DNA from: Clostridiaceae bacterium
GTDB lineage: Bacteria; Bacillota; Clostridia; Oscillospirales; Acutalibacteraceae
DNA: 49,155 nucleotides
Reading direction: 5' to 3'
Assembly: GCA_016297555.1 (NCBI GenBank)
Contig: JAEDGK010000001.1
Location: forward strand, 1 to 49,155
Each line of letters begins with the position of its first letter. Positions within the stretch are counted from its first letter, which is position 1. Shown piece by piece: positions 7,933 through 14,777 of this stretch. A model generated the notes under the pieces. That model saw only the letters and a list, made by a program, of their open reading frames with translations. It was not told the origin of the DNA and ran no database searches. The translations under genes were made by a program, and so were the position numbers.

Positions 7933-8764
7933 GGCAGGCAAGCACGAATTTCCGTTGGGCAAAAAAACCTATGTTATGGGAATTCTGAATTATACGCCCG
8001 ATTCTTTTTCGGACGGCGGGCTTCATTTTACACCCGAGGCGGCTCTTGAGCACGCTTTGCTTATGCAGGAGCAGGGCGCGGATATAATCGATATCGGCGC
8101 AAATTCCACAAGACCCGGCGCAAAGGTGCTGTGCGCCGCAGAGGAAACCGAAAGAATTATGCCTGCGCTTGAAGCGGTTAAAGGCAGGCTGAGCGCGGCG
8201 GTATCGGTTGATACCTTTTATCCCTCCTGCGCCGAAGCGGCTCTCAAAGCGGGTGCGGAAATAATCAATGATGTCAGCGGAGTTTTTAATTCGGAAATGG
8301 CGCAGCTTGCCCTGAAATACGGCGCGGGATATATTGTTATGCACAATCCCTGCGGGGCGTGCGAGGTTGCGGAATACCCGAAGGGCGTTGTTGAGAGCGT
8401 GCGGGAATTTTTCCTTGACGCGCTCGGTCTTGCCGCCGAAAGCGGTCTGCCTAAATCCAACCTCTGCCTTGATATGGGACTTGGTTTCAGCAAGAGCTAT
8501 GAGGATAATCTGGAGCTTATCAGAGATATGCAATGGCTCAAATTTCAGGGCGTTGCTCTGCTTGCGGCAGGCTCAAGAAAAAGATTTATCGGCGCGGCAA
8601 GCGGAGAAGAAACAAGCTCAAAGCGCGACCCCGGCACAGTTGCCGCTCACACGGCGGCGATTGCGGGCGGCGCGGATATAATAAGAGCGCACGATGTTTT
8701 CTCGGCAGTTCAGGGAGCGAGAGTTGCCGACGCGATTTACAGGAGATGTAAACCGAATGGATAA
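7925..8764 (+). CDS. folP: Dihydropteroate synthase
   Basis: A 279-residue TIM-barrel enzyme that joins 6-hydroxymethyl-dihydropterin diphosphate to p-aminobenzoate; it is the sulfonamide target. Signatures: NYTPDSFSDGG (loop 1), DIGANSTRPGA (loop 2), INDVSGVF, and the barrel end with GSRKRFIGAASG followed by RAHDVF. All pterin and phosphate binding motifs appear intact. The start at 7925 overlaps folE by 8 bp, with AGGCAGGAG upstream. folB overlaps its 3' end by 8 bp. Confidence 0.96.
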   Translation: MFKAGKHEFPLGKKTYVMGILNYTPDSFSDGGLHFTPEAALEHALLMQEQGADIIDIGANSTRPGAKVLCAAEETERIMPALEAVKGRLSAAVSVDTFYPSCAEAALKAGAEIINDVSGVFNSEMAQLALKYGAGYIVMHNPCGACEVAEYPKGVVESVREFFLDALGLAAESGLPKSNLCLDMGLGFSKSYEDNLELIRDMQWLKFQGVALLAAGSRKRFIGAASGEETSSKRDPGTVAAHTAAIAGGADIIRAHDVFSAVQGARVADAIYRRCKPNG

Positions 8765-9131
8765 AATAATTGTCAGGGGTTTAAAAATATTTGCTTATCA
8801 CGGAGTCAATCCCGAGGAAAAGCAGGACGGGCAGAATTTTGTTTTTGATATTGACGCTTATGTTGATATCGGCTCAGCCTGCGAGAGCGACGGCATTGAC
8901 GACACGGTGAGCTATGCAAAAATCATCAAAGAGACCGTTCGCATTTTCACCGCCGAAAAAAATGATTTGCTTGAAAGAGCGGCGGAAAGAGTTGCCTGCG
9001 GACTTTTTGAAAGATTTGATAAAATCAACGCTCTGAGAATAAGGCTTAAAAAGCCCGAAGCTCCGATAAAAGCGGATTTTGATTATGTCGGGGTTGAGAT
9101 TTTCAGAGAAAGAAAGGGCGGAGAAAATTGA
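8757..9131 (+). CDS. folB: Dihydroneopterin aldolase
   Basis: A 124-residue protein of the FolB family (IIVRGLKIFAYHGVNPEEK start, SYAKIIK middle, and the KPEAPIKADFDYVGVEI end). It cleaves dihydroneopterin to 6-hydroxymethyl-dihydropterin and glycolaldehyde. The YHGV motif and KPEAPI segment are the usual pterin-site elements. The ATG at 8757 is preceded by AGGAGA and overlaps folP; the stop overlaps the folK start by 4 bp. An in-frame upstream extension to 8694 lies wholly inside folP and is not supported. Confidence 0.94.
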   Translation: MDKIIVRGLKIFAYHGVNPEEKQDGQNFVFDIDAYVDIGSACESDGIDDTVSYAKIIKETVRIFTAEKNDLLERAAERVACGLFERFDKINALRIRLKKPEAPIKADFDYVGVEIFRERKGGEN

Positions 9132-9628
9132 GCGAAGCGGTAATTGCGCTGGGAACAAATCTCGGCAACAGAATTGAAAATATCAACACCGCAGTCAGAG
9201 CGATTGCAAGGCTTTCGGGTGTTGAAATCAAAAAGGCGTCGGGCGTTTACGAAACCGAACCTGTTGACTGCGAGGAGGGCGATAGATTTTATAACGCCGC
9301 CATCCTTGTTGAAACCGATGTTTCGCCCGCTCTGCTGCTCGGCGAGTGCCTCGGCATTGAGGCGGCAATGGGCAGAGTCAGAGAAAAGCGGAACGCACCG
9401 AGAATAATAGATCTCGACCTGATTCTTTACGACGGATTTAAGAGTGAAAGCTTTGAGCTGACTCTTCCGCACCCCCGCGCTCTCGAAAGAGCGTTTGTTA
9501 TGGCTCCCTTGTTGGAGCTTTATCCCTCGGGGCGTGCGCCGGGAATGTTTTTCGGACCGCATCTGCGTGATATCGGAACGGACGGCGTTGTAAAAACGGA
9601 AAAAGAAATCATAATTCCGATTTATTGA
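9128..9628 (+). CDS. folK: 6-hydroxymethyl-dihydropterin pyrophosphokinase
   Basis: A 166-residue HPPK. It transfers pyrophosphate from ATP to 6-hydroxymethyl-dihydropterin to supply FolP. Visible motifs are the start ALGTNLGNR, YETEPV, FYNAAI and the signature RIIDLDLILY, whose aspartates bind magnesium, then LPHPRALERAFVMAPL. It begins at TTG 9128, overlapping the folB stop, with GGGCGGAG upstream. folC and folA are not in this window. An unrelated DUF6472 gene follows after 11 bp. Confidence 0.95.
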   Translation: MSEAVIALGTNLGNRIENINTAVRAIARLSGVEIKKASGVYETEPVDCEEGDRFYNAAILVETDVSPALLLGECLGIEAAMGRVREKRNAPRIIDLDLILYDGFKSESFELTLPHPRALERAFVMAPLLELYPSGRAPGMFFGPHLRDIGTDGVVKTEKEIIIPIY

Positions 9629-9639
9629 GGTGACAGACC

Positions 9640-9822
9640 GTGGCGGGTTCAACTATTTGCGACAACTGCGCGCATTATGACTATAACGAGGAATACGAGT
9701 GCTATGAATGTCTCGTAGACCTTGATGAGGACGAGCTTTACAGGTTTATGAGCGGCTCTGAAACGGAGTGCCCGTATTTTGACCCTTATGACGAGTATAA
9801 GATAGTCCGCAAGCAAAACTGA
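9640..9822 (+). CDS. DUF6472 family small Cys-rich protein
   Basis: A 60-residue acidic protein beginning at GTG 9640 with GAGGTGAC directly upstream. It carries five Cys in the pattern CDNC...CYEC...CPYF, and ends YKIVRKQN. This fits DUF6472, a family of short Clostridia proteins with a likely zinc site made by the two CxxC pairs; the metal is an inference. Function is unknown. It sits between folK (11 bp) and the PrsA/SurA-like gene (16 bp), so it is probably co-transcribed with them. Confidence 0.75.
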   Translation: MAGSTICDNCAHYDYNEEYECYECLVDLDEDELYRFMSGSETECPYFDPYDEYKIVRKQN

Positions 9823-9838
9823 TTAAGGAGATTTTGCT

Positions 9839-11512
9839 ATGAGCAATAAAAAAAGCCAAAAGAAGGCGGCAAAGCCCGTTAATTCAAACGCCGGCGAAAA
9901 AACAACGGAGAAAAAAGGGGTAAACAAATCAACCCGCAACATTCTCATTGCCGCGGCGGCGGTTGTGGTTGTTGCCGCCGCCGTGCTTATCGGAGTTTTT
10001 GCCGTGAAGCCCGCAATCGAAAAGAGCAAGGAGCCGGCAACCTTTTCAGTTGAAGGCGGTTCGTCAAACGAGGGCGAGAGCTATAACTATATTGATTATA
10101 ACGGTGTGCGTATGCCCAAGGAGTTTGCCGAGGTGCTTAATCAGGCGGCGATTGATTCAAAAAAAGCCTGTGACGAATACGGCGTTGCTTTAAAGGTGGG
10201 CGACAGAGAGATTTCAACGCCCGAGTTCGTTTTTTATTACATTGACCAATACTACGCCAAGGTTGGCGAGGTTGAAACCTCAAAGAGCGAGAATAACGGC
10301 GAAAACCGCACGGGCTATGACCCGCTTGTTTTGCCCGACGCTCAGCAATGCCTTAATAAAGGCTACACCTGGGCGGAAAACTTTACTCAAAAAGCCATTG
10401 AAAATATGATTTATTACTATGAGGGCTTTGATAAAGCGATGGAAGCCGGTATTCAGTTTACCGAAGACGAAATATCGCAGATAATCAGCATTTATTCCCG
10501 AATTGACGAATATTCCAAGACAACCAAAAAGGAGCCGGAGGAGCTTTTGAAAAGCACCTATGCCGACGGGCTGACCTACCCGATGTTTAAGGCAAGGGAA
10601 ATAATGCGTATTTATACGGAGCGATACGAAAGCAACAAAAAAAATGAGCTTTACGACAGCTATTCCGATGAATTTGTTAAATCCAAGCTTGACGCAAATG
10701 TGAATGATTACACGGTTGTCAAGGCGAGGGTTTATCCCATTGAGGGCGTTTATGACGAGGATGAGGTTGCAAAAATAACCAACGAAAAGGAATTCCTTGA
10801 TTATGCAAACGGCAATTATCCCGGTCAGGGCTATAATGCCGAAATCACAACGCAGTGTTTTTATACAAGACACAGCACCATTGAGGATGTTTACGGCGAG
10901 GTGGTTGCCGATTGGATTTTTGACCCCGCGAGAAAGCCGGGCGAGGTGGGCGTTGTGGAGGACTTCCTTTTCAGATATGTTATTTATATTGAGAAGCTTC
11001 CTTTCCTGAATACGAGCTGCAATGTTCTCATCTTTGAAAACGCCGTCGATTCCTCAACAATGAACGCGGAGCAGATTGAAGAAAGCAGAAAGAGCGTTGA
11101 AGAGCAGTATGAGGAATGGAAAAAGAACGGAGCCTCAAAAGAAGATTTCATAAAGCTCTGCGAAAATTCAGATTACGGCGCGGAAAGGCTTGTGCGAAAC
11201 GGCGCATACAGCTATGAAATCAATAATTGGCTTCTTGACGATTCCCGCAAGGCGGGCGACTCGGCTTATTTTTATGATGATGACGGCGTTTATATTTTCT
11301 ATTATCTTCAAAAAAATACCGACGATTACGATTGGGATGTCTATATCAGAACCGAGCAGAGCCAAAGCGATTACGACGCGCTTTATGAGGAAGCAAAGAA
11401 AGAGGATTATTCCGTCAAGCGTTATGATTCGGATATAACCAAGGGTCAAAAGAGTGCAAATGTCAGAATAACCGAAAAAATCAACGAGGCAAAGGCAAAA
11501 GAAGAAAGTTAA
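9839..11512 (+). CDS. Membrane-anchored PrsA/SurA-like foldase protein
   Basis: A 557-residue protein. A Lys-rich cytoplasmic leader is followed by one hydrophobic helix (about 32-58) and a large acidic extracellular part. The stretch VGDREISTPEFVFYYIDQYY resembles the SurA/PrsA N-terminal chaperone domain. Two later regions (about 285-390 and 395-520) have the spacing of parvulin-type rotamase domains but lack clear active-site motifs. It probably helps exported proteins fold, as PrsA does, perhaps without isomerase activity. There is no lipobox; it is held by the signal anchor. A strong terminator follows, ending the plus-strand run. Confidence 0.6.
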   Translation: MSNKKSQKKAAKPVNSNAGEKTTEKKGVNKSTRNILIAAAAVVVVAAAVLIGVFAVKPAIEKSKEPATFSVEGGSSNEGESYNYIDYNGVRMPKEFAEVLNQAAIDSKKACDEYGVALKVGDREISTPEFVFYYIDQYYAKVGEVETSKSENNGENRTGYDPLVLPDAQQCLNKGYTWAENFTQKAIENMIYYYEGFDKAMEAGIQFTEDEISQIISIYSRIDEYSKTTKKEPEELLKSTYADGLTYPMFKAREIMRIYTERYESNKKNELYDSYSDEFVKSKLDANVNDYTVVKARVYPIEGVYDEDEVAKITNEKEFLDYANGNYPGQGYNAEITTQCFYTRHSTIEDVYGEVVADWIFDPARKPGEVGVVEDFLFRYVIYIEKLPFLNTSCNVLIFENAVDSSTMNAEQIEESRKSVEEQYEEWKKNGASKEDFIKLCENSDYGAERLVRNGAYSYEINNWLLDDSRKAGDSAYFYDDDGVYIFYYLQKNTDDYDWDVYIRTEQSQSDYDALYEEAKKEDYSVKRYDSDITKGQKSANVRITEKINEAKAKEES

Positions 11513-11525
11513 AATCATATGACCG

Positions 11526-11573
11526 AAAAGCGGCGCACATCGGCAATCAAAACCGATGTATGCCGCTTTTTTT
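11526..11573 (+). terminator. Rho-independent terminator after the foldase gene
   Basis: An 18-bp stem with two mismatches (AAAAGCGGC...CATCGG pairing with CCGATG...GCCGCTTTT) with a 9-base loop, followed by a run of seven T. It ends the long plus-strand transcript that includes the fol genes. Confidence 0.88.
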
Positions 11574-11719
11574 ACAAACAGTTAAACTTCACGCAAAAAA
11601 ATCATAAAATAAGTCTTTTATTTTATAACATATAGTGGTATAATATCACTTAACTATGGAAAAACCATATTATCCCAGCATAAAAAATACAGGATTTTCC
11701 TGAAAAACGGGAGGAAAAA

Positions 11720-12430
11720 ATGTCTGATATTATTTCCGTAAATAATCTTAGCAAATCTTACGGCAGCCATCAGGTTTTGTCGAATGTATCCTTCAACTTC
11801 GAGGGCGGGCAGATAATCGGTCTCCTCGGCCCCAACGGAAGCGGAAAAACTTCTCTTATAAAAATTCTGACGGGGCTTATTCACGATTATTCGGGTCAGG
11901 TGCTCATTGACGGCGACGAGCCGGGAGTTATAACCAAGGCAAAGGTAGCCTATCTGCCCGAAAAAACATACCTTGCGGATTGGATGCGCTCGGTTGACGC
12001 CATCAACTTTATGGCAGATTTTTATAAGGATTTTGACAAGGAAAAGGCGTTTAAAATGCTCGATTCCTTCCAGCTTCCGCCAAAGCAGAAGATAAAGACA
12101 ATGTCAAAGGGTATGCAGGAAAAGCTGCAGCTTCTTCTTGTTATGTGCCGCAATGCCAAGCTCTATGTGCTGGACGAGCCTCTGGGCGGCGTTGACCCTG
12201 CGGCAAGAGCTTTTATTCTTGACACAATAATGAAAAATCATCCCGAGGGCTCAACCGTCCTCATATCCACTCACCTGATTTATGATGTTGAGAGAATTTT
12301 CAACTCCGTGCTGATGATAGGCAGAGGTCAGGTTCTTGTTAAGTCCCGCGTGGAGGACATAACGGGAGCGGGCAAAACGATTGAGGATTTGTTCAAGGAG
12401 GTGTTCGGCTATGCTTGGCAAGTTAATTAA
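11720..12430 (+). CDS. ABC transporter ATP-binding protein (ABC-2 exporter)
   Basis: A 236-residue nucleotide-binding protein. Walker A is GPNGSGKTS, the signature is MSKGMQEKLQ (a variant of LSGGQ), Walker B is LYVLDEPLGGVDP, and the switch His is in ISTHL. The degenerate signature and short length resemble ATPases of YtrB/BcrA-like exporters. GGGAGG lies before the ATG. The partner permease gene overlaps its 3' end by 20 bp. No GntR-type regulator, often found with this type, is adjacent. The substrate (antibiotic, lipid or peptide) cannot be told. Confidence 0.88.
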   Translation: MSDIISVNNLSKSYGSHQVLSNVSFNFEGGQIIGLLGPNGSGKTSLIKILTGLIHDYSGQVLIDGDEPGVITKAKVAYLPEKTYLADWMRSVDAINFMADFYKDFDKEKAFKMLDSFQLPPKQKIKTMSKGMQEKLQLLLVMCRNAKLYVLDEPLGGVDPAARAFILDTIMKNHPEGSTVLISTHLIYDVERIFNSVLMIGRGQVLVKSRVEDITGAGKTIEDLFKEVFGYAWQVN

Positions 12431-13223
12431 GAATGAATTTAAGGCAAACGCCCACACAATCGGTATGATTTACGCCGTTGCGGCGGCGGCAATAGCCCTT
12501 ATGGCGGCGTCATATATCGCCAAAATAACATGGATAAGCGCGCTGTCAACCATCGTTCTGATAGCCACGGGTATTATCGCCGTAATCGTTACATTCATCT
12601 GCGTTGTTTCCAATTTCCAAAAAACGCTTTTCGGCAATCAGGGCTATCTGAGCTTTACTCTGCCCGTTACGAGCGGTCAGCTTCTTGCGGCTAAAACGAT
12701 AACCTCGTTTATATGGATGCTGCTCAGCTATGTGGTTGCAATCGGCATTTTTATCGGCGTTTATCTTTATGCAAGCGCTATGATAGGCGAGGATGTAAAG
12801 CTTGCCTTTCAAATGCTTACAATGATGTTTGAGGGTCTTCCCTCGGCTTCAACGATTAAGGCGGTCATTGCAATATTTGCCCTTGTCGTCTTTATAAGAA
12901 TAGTCGTTCTCATAGCGCAGCTTTTCTTTGCAATAACCCTTGCAAACACAAGAGTTATGCAGAAGCTCGGCGGCTTTGCGGCTTTTGTTGTTTTCTTTAC
13001 CGTTTTCATCGTTATGCAGATAATCGGTCTGCTGCTCGCGCAGTATGTTCCCCTCACGATAGTTCTCACGGGCGACGGTCTGTTTTACAGCACAACCTCC
13101 ACGATGTCAGACCCCGTAGGTCTCAGCTTCGGCATTGCGGGCACGCTGTTTAATGTTGTATGCGCCGCTCTGCTCTTCTTCGGAACGGCAAAGCTGATGA
13201 ACACAAAGGTTAACATCAAGTAA
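12411..13223 (+). CDS. ABC-2 type permease
   Basis: A 270-residue membrane protein with six hydrophobic stretches and no soluble domain, typical of an ABC-2 permease paired with the preceding ATPase. The ATG at 12411 lies within the ATPase gene, with AAGGAGGTG at 12396-12404 giving a good start. GNQGYLSFTLPVTSGQLLAAK is typical of these bacterial exporter permeases. Its TAA is directly followed, in the same frame, by the nadD-yqeK coding sequence. Confidence 0.82.
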   Translation: MLGKLIKNEFKANAHTIGMIYAVAAAAIALMAASYIAKITWISALSTIVLIATGIIAVIVTFICVVSNFQKTLFGNQGYLSFTLPVTSGQLLAAKTITSFIWMLLSYVVAIGIFIGVYLYASAMIGEDVKLAFQMLTMMFEGLPSASTIKAVIAIFALVVFIRIVVLIAQLFFAITLANTRVMQKLGGFAAFVVFFTVFIVMQIIGLLLAQYVPLTIVLTGDGLFYSTTSTMSDPVGLSFGIAGTLFNVVCAALLFFGTAKLMNTKVNIK

Positions 13224-13235
13224 GGAGCGATTGTA

Positions 13236-14396
13236 ATTAAAATCGGTGTTTTCGGAGGAACCTTTAACCCGCCCCATATCGGTCATACCCGCCTTGCCAA
13301 AGAGGCGGCGGATTTTCTGGGGCTTGATAAGGTGCTTATAATCCCCTCCTGTATCCCTCCCCATAAAATTCCTGGCAAGCTTGCCGACGGAGCCGCAAGG
13401 CTCGAAATGTGCCGCCTCGCATTCGGGGGCGACAGCCGCTTTGAGGTTTCGCCGATTGAGCTTGAGCGCGGAAACAGAAGCTATACCGTTGAAACTCTGA
13501 GAGAGCTTAAAAAGCTTTATCCGGGCGACGAGCTTTATTTTATCATCGGCTCCGATATGCTCGAAACGCTTAACCGCTGGTATCTGTGGGAGGAAATAAT
13601 TTCACTTGCGTTTATCTGCGCGGCTTCAAGAGAAAAGGGCTATCAGCCCGAGCTTTCGCAGTTTACGCCCGAGCAGAGAGAAAAAATAATTTTTCTTGAG
13701 CTTGAGCCTCTTGAAGTCAGCTCCACAGCCGTCAGGGCTAAGGCTGCCTGCGGCGGCTCCGAAATGCTTGACCCTAAGGTGGCGGAATATATTATGCAAA
13801 ACGGACTTTATGACGACGGATTGGGAAATTTCAGGCAAATCCTTGCTGAAAGGCTTGACGAAAAGCGGATTTATCACAGCGAATGTGTGAGCGAATGTGC
13901 CGCCGTGCTTGCCGAAAAATACGGCGCAGACGCCGAAAAGGCAAGGATTGCGGGCTTGCTTCACGATGTTACGAAAAACGCGGGCAAGGCGGAGCAGCTT
14001 GAATTGACCGCTCGCGCAGGCGAAGCTTTAAGCTCTGTTGACAGAGCCAATCCCAAGGTCTGGCATCAGATATCGGGCGCGGCTTTTCTGAAGCTGAAAG
14101 GAATTGTTTCGGATGAAGAAATTCTCGGCGCGGTCAGGTGGCACACAACGGGCAAGGCTGGAATGAGCCTGCTTGAAAAAATAGTTTACACGGCGGATTT
14201 TATTTCTGCGGACAGGGATTACCCCGATGTGGGCGTTGTCAGGCGGCTTGCGGATATCAGCCTTGAACACGCAATTTTGTATACATCGCGCTACACCGTG
14301 GAAAAATTAATATCTAAGGATTTGCCTATTCACCCTGCAACGGTGGATTGCTATAACGATATGCTGCTGCATTTTATGAAGCAGAAAGGACATTGA
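13236..14396 (+). CDS. nadD: NadD-YqeK fusion: nicotinate-nucleotide adenylyltransferase plus HD phosphohydrolase
   Basis: A protein of about 386 residues joining two enzymes usually encoded by adjacent genes. The N-terminal half is NadD (KIGVFGGTFNPPHIGH, then FIIGSDML and the SSTAVR motif), which makes nicotinate adenine dinucleotide for NAD synthesis. From about residue 200 follows YqeK (GLLHDVTKNAG, with the HD pair), a diadenosine tetraphosphate hydrolase family. No ATG, GTG or TTG occurs in frame between the permease stop (13221-13223) and the essential GTFNPPHIGH motif. AAGGAG at 13222-13227 points to ATT 13236 as the start, the position used here. A base-call error is the alternative. 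Confidence 0.85.
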   Translation: MKIGVFGGTFNPPHIGHTRLAKEAADFLGLDKVLIIPSCIPPHKIPGKLADGAARLEMCRLAFGGDSRFEVSPIELERGNRSYTVETLRELKKLYPGDELYFIIGSDMLETLNRWYLWEEIISLAFICAASREKGYQPELSQFTPEQREKIIFLELEPLEVSSTAVRAKAACGGSEMLDPKVAEYIMQNGLYDDGLGNFRQILAERLDEKRIYHSECVSECAAVLAEKYGADAEKARIAGLLHDVTKNAGKAEQLELTARAGEALSSVDRANPKVWHQISGAAFLKLKGIVSDEEILGAVRWHTTGKAGMSLLEKIVYTADFISADRDYPDVGVVRRLADISLEHAILYTSRYTVEKLISKDLPIHPATVDCYNDMLLHFMKQKGH

Positions 14397-14397
14397 T

Positions 14398-14757
14398 ATG
14401 GATTCAAAAGAACTTGTAAAAGAAATAGCAAAGGTGCTCGATGAAAAAAAGGCGATTGACATAAAGGCTATCAAGACCGAGGAGGTCACGATAGTTTCGG
14501 ATTATTTCGTTATCGCCTCAGGCACATCAAACACTCACACAAAGTCTCTTGCCGATGATGTTGAGTATGAAATAAAACAGCGCACGGGCATTGCTCCCGA
14601 GCACATCGAGGGCAGAGCAACGGGTTGGATTTTGCTTGATTACGGAACGGTTATCGTTCACATTTTTCAGCAGGAAAACAGAGAATATTATAATCTCGAA
14701 AGGCTGTGGGCGGACGCAAGCATAGTCGATTTGAGCGATATTATTACAGAGAATTAA
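14398..14757 (+). CDS. rsfS: Ribosomal silencing factor RsfS
   Basis: A 119-residue protein of the RsfS/Iojap family. It binds uL14 on the large subunit and blocks joining of the 30S subunit during nutrient shortage. Family motifs: KAIDIKAIKTEEVTIVSDYF, IASGTSNTHTKSLADDV, and the end IVHIFQQENREYYNLERLW. It starts 1 bp after the nadD-yqeK stop, the classical nadD-yqeK-rsfS order in Firmicutes, and leuS follows. Confidence 0.95.
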   Translation: MDSKELVKEIAKVLDEKKAIDIKAIKTEEVTIVSDYFVIASGTSNTHTKSLADDVEYEIKQRTGIAPEHIEGRATGWILLDYGTVIVHIFQQENREYYNLERLWADASIVDLSDIITEN

Positions 14758-14777
14758 GGAGAGGTGTTGTTGCTTTT

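Noticed and set aside
7778..8533. 251-codon minus-strand ORF opposite folE/folP
   Set aside because: It lies wholly antisense to two confidently identified genes and shows no family motif; long antisense frames are common with this codon usage.
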